Virus record (IMG/VR): IMGVR_UViG_3300025581_000001
Coordinates: 56,727-120,726 of that record
Length of the DNA: 64,000 nucleotides
Strand: one strand, 5' to 3'
Origin: a virus
Below are positions 16,859 to 25,029 of this stretch, piece by piece. The number at the start of each line of letters is the position of its first letter. Position 1 is the stretch's first letter. The translations under genes and the position numbers were made by a program. The notes under the pieces are model-generated. The model was not told the origin of the DNA and did no database searches. It was given only the letters and a program-made list of their open reading frames with translations.

Positions 16859-17331
16859 AGGAAGAGGTAGAGGAAATCTTCTGTGATCTGGCAGAACGGT
16901 ACGAGCTGCCACCGGAGGATGTGGATGGTGCTAGGGCCAACATCCGCCAGCAGCTTCTGCAGCAGCGGGTGATGTACCGCGCCATGCTGCAGCGGGCACA
17001 GGCCGAGCTACAGCGAGTTAGCTTCAAGCAGCTGCGGGCTGCTGAGCTGAAGACGGTGGGCGGAGTGCGCAATAAGTTCATCCTGACCCTTGGCAAGTTT
17101 GTGTATGGGCGCGAGGAGACTTGGCTGTTCGAGGTGAACAATGCCGAGATGCTTGAGAAGGCGTTGCGCTTCTCGCGGATGAAGGACGCCAGCAACAAGG
17201 GGCTGCTGGTGCATAAGCAGCTCATGAAGACTTGCGAGTTCGACGAGGACGGCAAGGTCATCGCTGAATGGTGGAAAACTGGTATGGCTGATAATATCGC
17301 GCAGGAGCTGGCTGCGCTGGAGGTGGAATAG
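16768..17331 (+). CDS. Hypothetical helical protein
   Basis: 187 residues, helical with EEEVEEIF and QQLLQQR stretches in the first half and a mixed alpha/beta second half (TLGKFVYGREETWLFEV). Starts 91 bases inside the preceding gene. No family recognised; lies in the helicase/primase gene block. Confidence 0.6.
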   Translation: MEPIKVNDRRRFAGLADAAADAVSRKPLSVEEEVEEIFCDLAERYELPPEDVDGARANIRQQLLQQRVMYRAMLQRAQAELQRVSFKQLRAAELKTVGGVRNKFILTLGKFVYGREETWLFEVNNAEMLEKALRFSRMKDASNKGLLVHKQLMKTCEFDEDGKVIAEWWKTGMADNIAQELAALEVE

Positions 17332-17336
17332 TGGTC

Positions 17337-17462
17337 ATGTTGAGAACAAGAATCCTGTGGTGGGGTTGGGATATGTGTCCAGAGTGGTTGCGACTATGGT
17401 GGCAGCGCAATGGTATTCAGTTGATTAAAGATTGGTATGCGCGGGACGGTAACCACGGATGA
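17337..17462 (+). CDS. Trp-rich 41-residue peptide
   Basis: Short frame rich in Trp and Arg (seven Trp in 41 residues), giving an amphipathic or membrane-surface helix. Its stop overlaps the next start exactly as ATGA, the coupling used by real genes here, which is the main support. Function unknown. Confidence 0.4.
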   Translation: MLRTRILWWGWDMCPEWLRLWWQRNGIQLIKDWYARDGNHG

Positions 17463-18826
17463 ACCTTCTCCGCGACGAAGAGTTCCGGCGCATATTGCTC
17501 AGATTCCTGATCAAGGACAGGAACTTTCTGAAGACCTGTGGCCACCTGTTATCGGCGGAGGACTTCAAGCCCACGGCGCAGTCGGACGGTAACGAGACCT
17601 GGCTGATCGCATCGTGGGCGCTCGACTACTACCGCGAGCGTGGCGAGCCTATTGGTGGGCTGCTGCGCACCGAGGCGATGGAGAAGGCCGACACCCTGCG
17701 CTTCGGCTCTAAGCAGACGGCGCGGCTGCTGGCGGCGGTCAAGGAGTTGCAGAACCCGGCGACCGACGTTATCGCTGCTGATGCGGTGCAGGAGAAGGTG
17801 GTCGCCTTCAAGAAGAGCCGGGCCAAGCAGCGGGCGATGGAGAAGTTGGTTGAACTGCAAGAGCGCGGTGAACTTACTGATGAAAGGTGGTATGAAGTGA
17901 CGACGGAAGCTAACCGGATGTTCGAGATGGGCTACAAGATTACCGACTTCATGTCGGATGACGAGTTTAAGAAGCGAGCACTGCGGAGGGCCGACGAGCA
18001 GCGTAAACATCGGCGACCGTTTTTGCTCATTGACGAGATCGACCGGATGTACCCGACTGGCTTTATAGGGCGGGGAATGTTGGGTGTGATACTCGGCTAT
18101 CTTAAGGCTGGCAAATCGCTGGCACTGGATTGGGTGACACTCTCTTTGGCTTGGCAGGGGATGAACGTGCTGCACTTTGCCTTGGAAGACCCGGCCAATG
18201 AAGTCGAAGACCGGCTGGACGCCGCCATTACCCACCTACCGATAAACCGGCTGGGCATGACGCCTATCAAGTTGCGCAAGCGCTTCGAGCGGATGCGGCA
18301 TACGATGCACGGTCGTCTGAAGGTTATCGACGGCACTGAAGGTGGCATGTCGGTGCAGCGCATGGATGAGATTTATGAGCGAGAGCGTAACCTGGGATTC
18401 TACGCAGATGCGATAGTGTGTGACTACGACGACGAAGTCGAGCCACCGCGCAAGCAGAAAGACCGGCGCTTCGAGTTTGCTGACATCTACCGCGACTACC
18501 GTCGTCTTGTGGCCAAGCGCTCGCTGTTTGGGTGGATGGGGGCGCAGACCAACACCAAGGCCGAGGGCAAGCGAGTCATCACCGCGAGCAATTCGGCGGA
18601 GGACATCAGTAAGATACGCAAGGCAACCATAACCCTCGGCATCGGCGACGGCGAGTGGGGGGACGATTCGAAGTACCTGTCCATCGTGGCCAGTAAGATC
18701 GGGAGGCAGAAGATTGGCTGCAATATTATGACCAAGTACGAGCAGGGGTTGTTCTACGACCGCGATGCAACGCTGGAGCGTATGGCACAGGAGGAAGGCG
18801 GCAGGCCGACTAGGAGCAGGGGATGA
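17459..18826 (+). CDS. DnaB-like replicative helicase
   Basis: 455-residue RecA-fold ATPase with a Walker A variant GYLKAGKS (residues 213-220), an FALED strand after it, Walker B VCDYDDE (~residue 320) and a GAQTN sensor strand (~355), the order of the DnaB/RepA-type helicase core. An N-terminal helical domain (~1-160) matches the DnaB N-terminal collar. It would form a hexamer unwinding DNA at the fork, working with the primase encoded at 19281. ATG overlaps the upstream peptide gene and its stop overlaps the next ATG. Divergent from bacterial DnaB, but the motif set is clear. Confidence 0.8.
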   Translation: MNLLRDEEFRRILLRFLIKDRNFLKTCGHLLSAEDFKPTAQSDGNETWLIASWALDYYRERGEPIGGLLRTEAMEKADTLRFGSKQTARLLAAVKELQNPATDVIAADAVQEKVVAFKKSRAKQRAMEKLVELQERGELTDERWYEVTTEANRMFEMGYKITDFMSDDEFKKRALRRADEQRKHRRPFLLIDEIDRMYPTGFIGRGMLGVILGYLKAGKSLALDWVTLSLAWQGMNVLHFALEDPANEVEDRLDAAITHLPINRLGMTPIKLRKRFERMRHTMHGRLKVIDGTEGGMSVQRMDEIYERERNLGFYADAIVCDYDDEVEPPRKQKDRRFEFADIYRDYRRLVAKRSLFGWMGAQTNTKAEGKRVITASNSAEDISKIRKATITLGIGDGEWGDDSKYLSIVASKIGRQKIGCNIMTKYEQGLFYDRDATLERMAQEEGGRPTRSRG

Positions 18827-19056
18827 GCGTCAACTTCGAAGACAGGTTCGACGAGACCGGGATGTACCGCCACCGAGAGAACAGGTGGATGGCTCCGACG
18901 CGGCACAAGCGTGGGCCGAACAAGACGCAGACGCACTGGCTGGGCAGCAAGGTGCTGTGCGAGACGCATGGGGTGCGGCAGGTGGTCGGCTTCCCGAATC
19001 ACAAGTTGATGGTGCTGGAGTGCGGCTGCAAGCGGGGGCTGGAACAGTTGAAATGA
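18823..19056 (+). CDS. Hypothetical zinc-binding-like protein
   Basis: 77 residues with a basic centre (RHKRGPNKT) and a possible metal site of Cys/His residues (CETH at ~46-49, CGC near residue 67). ATGA-coupled to the helicase gene. No family recognised. Confidence 0.6.
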   Translation: MSVNFEDRFDETGMYRHRENRWMAPTRHKRGPNKTQTHWLGSKVLCETHGVRQVVGFPNHKLMVLECGCKRGLEQLK

Positions 19057-19065
19057 GAGGGGAAT

Positions 19066-19284
19066 ATGAAAGTGAATCTGGATGAGTTAGAACGTAGATT
19101 GAAGCGACGGACGATATTGAATATTGTAGGAATAGCATCAGCTACTATTCTAGCGATGAATGTGCCGCTCTACTTTGTATTTCGAGATGCTGCTTGGCGG
19201 CACGGAGCAGCGCAGCTTGGCTTGGCGATTGCTGGAGCACTTGGGTTGGTCGCTACTCTAATCTACGCAAGAAAGACACGATGA
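19066..19284 (+). CDS. Small two-pass membrane protein
   Basis: 72 residues: a charged N-terminal helix, then hydrophobic segments at ~18-38 and ~47-66 with a short basic C-terminus. Its stop overlaps the primase ATG as ATGA. A membrane tether or superinfection role is conceivable; nothing specific is seen. Confidence 0.6.
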   Translation: MKVNLDELERRLKRRTILNIVGIASATILAMNVPLYFVFRDAAWRHGAAQLGLAIAGALGLVATLIYARKTR

Positions 19285-20228
19285 CCTTCGAGCAGATACT
19301 TGACAGCAAGGGCATCCACCACGAGCAGGGCTCACCGGGGTGGATAAACATACTCTGTCCTTTCTGTGAGATCCGAGGCAAGCAGCAGGGCAGTCGTCCG
19401 TTGCTTGGCGTGCATGTATCGAATGACTGCGCCTATTGTCTGCACTGTCAATGGAGCTGCAAGAATGGTGGAGTGCAGAAGGTGCTGGATGCACTGCGTA
19501 TCGTCGAGCAGGTCAGCGGCAGAGAGAAGCCTGCTGATGTTGAGGAAGCCGAGGCCAAGCTGCCCGACGAGTACGTGCGATTGATTCCGATTCCGAAAGG
19601 CGACATGCTGCGCGAAGCCTACAACTACTTGCGCCATCGCGGAGTGTCAGACGCGCAGATTACTAAGAAGCGGGTCGGGGTGTGCCTGAGTGGGCGCTAC
19701 GCCTACCGTGTGATCTTTCCGGTGATTACCGAGCACGAGCTGCGAGGCTTTGTAGCCCGCGACTTCACCGACAGGCAGAAGGTGCCATACCTGAATAGTG
19801 TGGGTACCAAGGCGGTGTACAACTTGAAAGGCAGACGGCAGAACGTGGCACTGCTGTTCGAGGGCATCCTGAAGTGCTTGGCGGCGGAGCGGGTGCTGGG
19901 TGAGGATGCAGATTGCCTCGCGGTGCTGGGCAAGTCGATCACCGACGAGCAGGTCGAGTTGCTGCGTGGCTACAAGCGAGTGGTGTTGGTGCCCGATAAT
20001 GATGGGCCAGGGCTGCGGGGCACGCTGAAGATGGCGCAGAAGTTGTGCACCGAAGGATTCAATGTTGGCATTACTCGGTTGCCAGTTGAGTTTAAGGATT
20101 GCGATGATGCCTACGTTGCCGGAGACTTCGGTTGCATACGTGAATTGCTGACCTATGCCAGACCATACAACGAGGTAACCGAAACTAAGACACGCATCGA
20201 AGCAGCGTGGGATTTTCGGAGTCGCTGA
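19281..20228 (+). CDS. DNA primase (zinc finger plus TOPRIM)
   Basis: 315 residues. A zinc-binding N-terminus with Cys26, Cys29, Cys50, Cys53 and Cys56 precedes a TOPRIM fold: FEGILK with the catalytic Glu near residue 194, then VVLVPDNDGPG carrying the Asp pair near 235. This fits phage DnaG/T7-type primases making RNA primers for lagging strands. Short length suggests a minimal primase relying on the separate DnaB-like helicase two genes upstream. ATG 19281 is chosen over in-frame upstream starts for its ATGA coupling and because the zinc finger begins just after it. Confidence 0.8.
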   Translation: MTFEQILDSKGIHHEQGSPGWINILCPFCEIRGKQQGSRPLLGVHVSNDCAYCLHCQWSCKNGGVQKVLDALRIVEQVSGREKPADVEEAEAKLPDEYVRLIPIPKGDMLREAYNYLRHRGVSDAQITKKRVGVCLSGRYAYRVIFPVITEHELRGFVARDFTDRQKVPYLNSVGTKAVYNLKGRRQNVALLFEGILKCLAAERVLGEDADCLAVLGKSITDEQVELLRGYKRVVLVPDNDGPGLRGTLKMAQKLCTEGFNVGITRLPVEFKDCDDAYVAGDFGCIRELLTYARPYNEVTETKTRIEAAWDFRSR

Positions 20229-20242
20229 AAAGGAGAGAAATC

Positions 20243-20524
20243 ATGAAGGTTGGAGAGTTGATTGAACAGCTAAAACAAGTGCCTGCAGAACTGCGAGTGG
20301 TTGTTCGTGGTTATGAAGATGGCGTCGATGATGTCAATGTGTGCGAACGCGTATCGATATCAGTTGATGGCTTATCAGGCTACGATTACTATGGCATGCA
20401 TGCTCTGGCGTCTGAAGGAAAAGAGAGGCACATTCAAGACACAAAAGGAACCGGGATTGTTCCTGCGCTTTACATAAGAAGCGGGCGTGGTGGAGATCCA
20501 TCGCAGTCGGATGATGACGAATGA
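20243..20524 (+). CDS. Small acidic hypothetical protein
   Basis: 93 residues starting MKVGELIEQLKQVP, a common opening of small phage proteins that pair an LxxLP helix with a beta-rich body; family unassigned. A strong AAAGGAGAG ribosome site at 20228-20236 fixes the start at 20243. The C-terminus is Asp-rich and overlaps the exonuclease ATG. Confidence 0.6.
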   Translation: MKVGELIEQLKQVPAELRVVVRGYEDGVDDVNVCERVSISVDGLSGYDYYGMHALASEGKERHIQDTKGTGIVPALYIRSGRGGDPSQSDDDE

Positions 20525-21462
20525 ATCAAGTTCTCATTATCGATGCAAACAACTTGTCACATCGAGCGCATTGGAGCCGACGTGGTCTGAGTAGCCGTGG
20601 CCGACCGACTTCGGTGCTGGCGGGTGTGTTGTCGATGCTGGCGACCATTGCACGGAAGATGCCTGACACTCCAATGGTCTGGGTGTGGGACGGCGGAGGA
20701 ACAACGTGGCGGCACAAGCTGCTGGCCAAGCGAGGCACATATAAGGGCGGGCGGCGGACAACCAACCAAGCCGACTACGAGTCGGTCGAGAAGCAGATGC
20801 CGGTGCTGCGCAGCTTCCTGAAAAACGTGATGGGCTTCAGGAACGTCTTGATACCAGGCGTTGAGGCCGACGACGTGATCGGTGTGCTGTCGCAGGCGCT
20901 GCCACAGCACGTGGTCATCTACAGTGGCGACCGTGATTTCTTTCAGCTTATCTCTGACAAGGTCGATGTGTGGCGTCCTAAGACGGGAGAGAAGCGACCG
21001 ACGCTGGTGACCGACAAGGCGGTGCGTCGCGAGTTCAAGGTCGGCGTTCGGCAGTGGATTAAGTACCGGGCGCTGTGTGGCGATGCCAGCGACAAGATTC
21101 CGAATGCCTGCAAGGGGGTGGGGCCGAAGACGGCGGCGCTGCTGGTGAAGATTGGGGTGGACGCGAGCGCGGTCGAGTTCCGCAGTATGCCGTTGATGGT
21201 GAAGGTGCATCCAAGGGTCGTGTTGTTGCAGAATCACTGGCGGAACATCCACGAGAACTACGAGTTGTGCAAGATTCCGACCGAGTTCGATGAACGGATG
21301 ACAGTTGCTACTCGCCAAGAGTTGATTTTGGATGTAGCAATGCTTCAGAACTATGGCGTTGGACGAAGGTGTGGTTCGTACCATGCGATGCTGAAGTTCC
21401 TCGCCGACTATGAGCTGGCTGATGCATATGAGCGGAGAGAGACGTTGTGGAGGATTCCGTGA
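20521..21462 (+). CDS. 5'-3' exonuclease, FEN1/PolA-exo family
   Basis: 313 residues with the metal-binding acids of the FEN superfamily: LIIDANN (Asp8), VWDGGG, PGVEADD (~residues 117-123), IYSGDRDFFQL (~140-150), then the helix-hairpin-helix GDASDKIPNACKGVGPKTA (~190-208). Removes RNA primers and 5' flaps; the phage PolA polymerase at 27928 lacks its own 5' exonuclease domain, so this gene supplies it. ATGA/GTGA overlaps on both sides. Similar in length to T4 RNase H and T5 D15. Confidence 0.85.
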   Translation: MNQVLIIDANNLSHRAHWSRRGLSSRGRPTSVLAGVLSMLATIARKMPDTPMVWVWDGGGTTWRHKLLAKRGTYKGGRRTTNQADYESVEKQMPVLRSFLKNVMGFRNVLIPGVEADDVIGVLSQALPQHVVIYSGDRDFFQLISDKVDVWRPKTGEKRPTLVTDKAVRREFKVGVRQWIKYRALCGDASDKIPNACKGVGPKTAALLVKIGVDASAVEFRSMPLMVKVHPRVVLLQNHWRNIHENYELCKIPTEFDERMTVATRQELILDVAMLQNYGVGRRCGSYHAMLKFLADYELADAYERRETLWRIP

Positions 21463-21668
21463 ACGAAGCTGAATGGAAAGAAAAGCTTGATAAGGTAACG
21501 ATTGAACTTTTCAAGCCCGATTCGTATGAAGACCCTTATTGTTGTACTCCTACACGTATGGATGTTGTGAATAGGATTCGAGAAGAGTTTGGATTGGATG
21601 CGATTCCAACCGAGGGAAAGCAATACCTAACACCTCCTCAGATATTGAGAAAGATATTCAAGCGGTAA
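21459..21668 (+). CDS. Hypothetical protein
   Basis: 69 residues from GTG 21459, preceded by GGAGG at 21449-21453 and overlapping the exonuclease stop. Acidic N-terminus, CC pair near residue 28 and a basic C-terminal QILRKIFKR. No family recognised. Confidence 0.6.
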   Translation: MNEAEWKEKLDKVTIELFKPDSYEDPYCCTPTRMDVVNRIREEFGLDAIPTEGKQYLTPPQILRKIFKR

Positions 21669-21679
21669 GTGAGGTCAAG

Positions 21680-22297
21680 ATGGTAAGACCGGAAGACGTG
21701 GAAGGCTACAAGCGGATGGTGGCGGCGCACGCCCTGCTGGCGTGGCGCTACCTGCCACCGCAGGTCAGGGCGACGACCGACGTCGACGACCTGATTCAGG
21801 ACGGGCTGATGTTCGCCCGCTTCGGGCTGGCACCGAAGTGGAGGCCTGAATGGGGCAAGTTCACGACCTTGTTGCACGCCTCGCTGCCGCACTTCTACAT
21901 GAACAAGATAATGGCGAACGGCGGGCCACGCAAGGCGCAGCGCATTACGCTGGGCGCGGTGTCGATAGAGGACATCTGGATAGACCTGTGTCCCTACTTG
22001 CACGAGCAGCCGGTGGACAATGCGATGTGCGACCATGTGGTGCGGGCGTTCGAGCGCATCTACTGCGATGGCAGCCTTCCTTTGCGGGAGAGCCTGCGGC
22101 GCTGGTTCCTGAATGCTGGAGTTAATGCTCACAAGCATGGTGCGCGCTTTGAAAGAGACCGGCAGGAGTTCTTGCGGCTGGCGAGCAGGTACAACGTGGA
22201 CAAGACCGACTGCCAGATACTTATGGCGAGTGATCGTTGCCAACAGCGGCTTGCGAGTCTATTGCCCGAACAGCACTTTGTGCCGGTGACGTTGTGA
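21680..22297 (+). CDS. Sigma-factor-like DNA-binding protein
   Basis: 205 residues. The stretch TDVDDLIQDG...ARFG.APKWRPEWGKFTTLLHASLPHFYMN at ~36-78 follows sigma70 region 2 (DLxQEG...FDpxrGxxFsTya), and a C-terminal helical part (~150-195) could be a region 4-like HTH. Suggests a divergent phage sigma factor that would redirect host RNA polymerase, perhaps to late promoters; alternatively a transcription or replication regulator reusing the fold. Recognition is by pattern only. It lies between the exonuclease and methyltransferase genes, in the early block. Confidence 0.5.
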   Translation: MVRPEDVEGYKRMVAAHALLAWRYLPPQVRATTDVDDLIQDGLMFARFGLAPKWRPEWGKFTTLLHASLPHFYMNKIMANGGPRKAQRITLGAVSIEDIWIDLCPYLHEQPVDNAMCDHVVRAFERIYCDGSLPLRESLRRWFLNAGVNAHKHGARFERDRQEFLRLASRYNVDKTDCQILMASDRCQQRLASLLPEQHFVPVTL

Positions 22298-23046
22298 ACG
22301 GCTGCGGAAGACAAATCGGGGCTTTCGATTGCTGCACGGTGGTGCAGGGCGATTGTCTGAAGTTGATTCGGCAACTGCCAATGGGTGGCGTCAGCCTGTG
22401 CGCGACTGACCCTCCGTATGGAATCGACTACCAGTCGAACATGCGGACGCGAAGCGACAAGTTCAGGAAACTGGCCAACGACGCCAATGACTCGCGCTTT
22501 GAGATGTACCACCAGCTGCGGCGGGTGCTGGCGATGAACTCAGTCTTGGTCAGCTTCTGCAGCTGGAAGAACTACGCGGTGGACTACGTGGAGTTGCAAA
22601 AGTGGTTCACGGTGCGCAATGCCATCGTGTGGAACAAGGGAGGTGGAGGCATCGGCGACTTGAAGCACAGCCTAGCCACCGACTACGAGATGGCAATCGT
22701 GGCCCACTGGGGCAAATGCAAGCTGCGGGGCAAGCGCGACGGCAGCGTGTGGACGGTGGGCAAGATTAACCCCAACGCGATGGAGCACGCCACCGAGAAG
22801 CCGGTGGCGCTGTTCGAGAAGATCATCGCCAAGTTCTCCGACCCTGGTGCGTTGGTGCTCGACCCGTACTGCGGCGGGGGCAGCTGCCTGATTGCGGCGC
22901 GCAGGCTGGGGCGTCACTTCCTTGGATTCGAGCTGGATGAGAAGTACTGCCGAATGGCGGCTAAGCGGGTAGCGCGAGTGGAGCCCATGCCGCAGATGCA
23001 AACCAAGGGGAGCAAGTCGTTCGAGTACTTCAACGTGCTGCGATGA
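22294..23046 (+). CDS. DNA methyltransferase, beta-class-type
   Basis: 250 residues. Catalytic motif IV TDPPYG (~residues 47-52) comes first and the AdoMet loop DPYCGGGSC (~190) near the end, the order of beta-class N6-adenine/N4-cytosine methylases (PF01555). It begins with the cassette GCGRxIGxxxCC-TVVxGD shared with the genes at 23898 and 26857, so the three are paralogues. GTG 22294 overlaps the previous stop. Probably modifies phage DNA against restriction; target sequence unknown. No restriction enzyme is nearby. Confidence 0.85.
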   Translation: MNGCGRQIGAFDCCTVVQGDCLKLIRQLPMGGVSLCATDPPYGIDYQSNMRTRSDKFRKLANDANDSRFEMYHQLRRVLAMNSVLVSFCSWKNYAVDYVELQKWFTVRNAIVWNKGGGGIGDLKHSLATDYEMAIVAHWGKCKLRGKRDGSVWTVGKINPNAMEHATEKPVALFEKIIAKFSDPGALVLDPYCGGGSCLIAARRLGRHFLGFELDEKYCRMAAKRVARVEPMPQMQTKGSKSFEYFNVLR

Positions 23047-23294
23047 GAATAAAGCCGGGTAGCGTATTCGTTTGTCAGCGATGTGAACGCCGCTTCACCG
23101 AGGAGGACTTCGGCAAGCTGCGCTTCTTCCCGTCGACCGGCATCTGCCGCGTCTGCTACATCGAGGCGATGGGCGACGGTAGCGTGTGCTTCGGCAAACG
23201 CGAGTACCTGGATGTTGAGAAGACGGCGTGCAAGCGGGTCTGTCCAGATAGATTTGTGTGCAGACTTTTCGTGAAGCTAGAGGAGTTGCTGTGA
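23043..23294 (+). CDS. Cys-rich zinc-binding protein
   Basis: 83 residues with CQRC (~11-14), CRVC (~35-38) and further Cys at CFGK, ACKRVC and C-RLF, enough for two zinc sites. Coupled by ATGA upstream and GTGA downstream. Function unknown. Confidence 0.6.
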   Translation: MRIKPGSVFVCQRCERRFTEEDFGKLRFFPSTGICRVCYIEAMGDGSVCFGKREYLDVEKTACKRVCPDRFVCRLFVKLEELL

Positions 23295-23557
23295 GTGTTT
23301 TTGTAGACAATATGGAGGCTCCATTTGGCCGCATGATAATGTGCCACATGATTGCGGACTCGACAGAAGAGCTTTGCTTGATGGCCTGCAAGATTGGCGT
23401 TGCTCGGAAGTGGATTCAGAAGAAGGGGACTGTCTACGAGCACTTTGACATCTGCCAATCAAAGCGTAATAAGGCTATTGCGATGGGTGCGGTAGAGACT
23501 ACTAAAAAGGACTTGGTCCGAATGCTGCACGACCGCAGAAAGAAGGCGTCAAAGTGA
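23291..23557 (+). CDS. DUF4031-like protein
   Basis: 88 residues from GTG 23291. The opening VFVDNM-APFGRMIMCHMIADS-EEL, then IGV-RKWIQ and YEHFDICQSKRNKAIAMGA, follow the DUF4031 pattern (VYVDDM...HL-AD...EL...IG...YDL...R..AL..GA). Function of the family is unknown. Lies between two zinc/charge-rich small genes. Confidence 0.65.
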   Translation: MSVFVDNMEAPFGRMIMCHMIADSTEELCLMACKIGVARKWIQKKGTVYEHFDICQSKRNKAIAMGAVETTKKDLVRMLHDRRKKASK

Positions 23558-23901
23558 ACCCGTTCCGCAATCCCGGCTCGCTGGCTCACCAAGCTTTCAA
23601 GATGGCGCTGCAAGGCACCAGTTTCGATGCGCTGCAAGCCTTGGCGAAGAAGAAGGGTGGTGATGCCTACCATTTGTTCGCGCACCTGCGCGCAGGCAAG
23701 CACAAGAACTTCGAATGGGACGTGGACGAGCGGGATGGCAAGTTTGCAATCAGGAGGGTAAGACAGAGTGACATGAATGGGGGTGGTAGCAGTGAAGAAG
23801 AGAGCCGAGGACGCGATGGTGCGCCAACTACTGAAGGGAGTGGCCCTGGTGGAGCGACGCAAGGAACCACGCAAGGGCAAGCAGTACCGGAGGAAGAATG
23901 A
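23554..23901 (+). CDS. Hypothetical protein with disordered acidic tail
   Basis: 115 residues: a compact first half (~1-70) and a Gly/Ser/Thr/Glu-rich tail from ~75 that is likely disordered. GTG start overlaps the previous stop and the stop overlaps the next methyltransferase ATG. No family recognised. Confidence 0.55.
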   Translation: MNPFRNPGSLAHQAFKMALQGTSFDALQALAKKKGGDAYHLFAHLRAGKHKNFEWDVDERDGKFAIRRVRQSDMNGGGSSEEESRGRDGAPTTEGSGPGGATQGTTQGQAVPEEE

Positions 23902-24668
23902 AGACCGCAAAGCGGCGTGAGGGTTGTGGTCACAAGATTGGTGACTATGATTGCTGCACTGTGGTGTGTGGTGACTCCCTGAAGCTGCTGAAGCAGTTGC
24001 CTGTGAAGTCTATCGGTGCGGTGGTGACCGATCCGCCGTATGGCACGCAGAACCTCTGCGGCGGGTACGGGATGCGGCAACTGTATCCCGGCGGAACTGG
24101 ACGTCGCATCCTCAACGATGAAGATCTGTCCATGATAAGCGGCGCTGTGCCGATGCTCTACCGAGCGCTAAGGAAAGACAGCTGGATGATGTCGTTCTGC
24201 GGAGCGCGCACCATGCTGGAGATGGGAGACTTGATTCGCGGGGTCGGGTTCAAGTCGGTCGGGGAGTTCGTATGGGACAAGGGGCACGGGCTGGGCTACG
24301 GCCCGATTCGCTACATGCACGAGTCGATACTGGTCTTTTCCAAGGGTAAGCCATCGGCTACGACGAGGTGCAGCATAAGCATCATACGTGCATGCCCACC
24401 TAATCAGGACGCGAGACACCGGCATCCACATGAGAAGCCATTGCGGGTGACACTGCGGCTGGTGTCCATCGTTCAGGGAGTGGTGCTCGACCCATTTTGC
24501 GGAACTGGTTCAGTGGTGGTTGCTGCGAAGATGCAGGGCAAGCACTTTCTCGGATTCGAGCTGGATGCGTCCTATGCAGCGGAGGCTCGCAGCAGGCTTG
24601 CTAAATGTTCGGTGATGCCGGTAGCAGGCCGGAAGAATGACGGCGCGTTTTTGTATCATGAAATGTGA
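23898..24668 (+). CDS. DNA methyltransferase, second paralogue
   Basis: 256 residues with the shared opening GCGHKIGDYDCCTVV-GD, motif IV TDPPYG (~residues 49-54), and C-terminal AdoMet motif DPFCGTGS (~195). A HEKP segment before the last motif fits the PF01555 family. Its target-recognition middle differs from the paralogue at 22294, implying a different sequence specificity. ATGA-coupled upstream; the next gene starts within its last 11 bases. Confidence 0.85.
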   Translation: MKTAKRREGCGHKIGDYDCCTVVCGDSLKLLKQLPVKSIGAVVTDPPYGTQNLCGGYGMRQLYPGGTGRRILNDEDLSMISGAVPMLYRALRKDSWMMSFCGARTMLEMGDLIRGVGFKSVGEFVWDKGHGLGYGPIRYMHESILVFSKGKPSATTRCSISIIRACPPNQDARHRHPHEKPLRVTLRLVSIVQGVVLDPFCGTGSVVVAAKMQGKHFLGFELDASYAAEARSRLAKCSVMPVAGRKNDGAFLYHEM

Positions 24669-25029
24669 AGCTCTGGTGGTCATCCAAGACGTGCCGCAGA
24701 TGCAGCTATGCCAAGTGTGCCCGGAGCCGGGGCACTGCTGCCACGAGATAGTGCTCTATGAGGACGGCGGAGTCGTTCCGTTCAAGTACAAGCGGGAGAC
24801 GTGGCGGGCGGATGCCGCCGCCGACATGGAGAGGCAGGGCTTCCCGTTCGTGCCGGTCGCAATCGAGGAGGACTTGGGCGGCGGCATGGTTTCCGTCAAG
24901 CTTGCCTGCCCGAAGCTGTCGGCGGATGGGCGCTGCACGATCTACACAAGCAGGCCGCAGCTGTGCCGAGATTATGTTCCGGGCGGCGGTGGTATCTGCG
25001 TGTTCGACTTTGAGAAGGAGAGTGAATGA
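24658..25029 (+). CDS. YkgJ-type putative metal-chelating Cys-cluster protein
   Basis: 123 residues with CQVCPEPGHCCHE near the N-terminus and CPKLSADGRCTIYTSRPQLC-DY later, the spacing of the YkgJ/'CxxCxxCC' family (PF03692), thought to bind iron or zinc. Role in phages unknown. ATG 24658 is used because it overlaps the methyltransferase stop; upstream in-frame starts would overlap more. Confidence 0.7.
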   Translation: MKCEALVVIQDVPQMQLCQVCPEPGHCCHEIVLYEDGGVVPFKYKRETWRADAAADMERQGFPFVPVAIEEDLGGGMVSVKLACPKLSADGRCTIYTSRPQLCRDYVPGGGGICVFDFEKESE

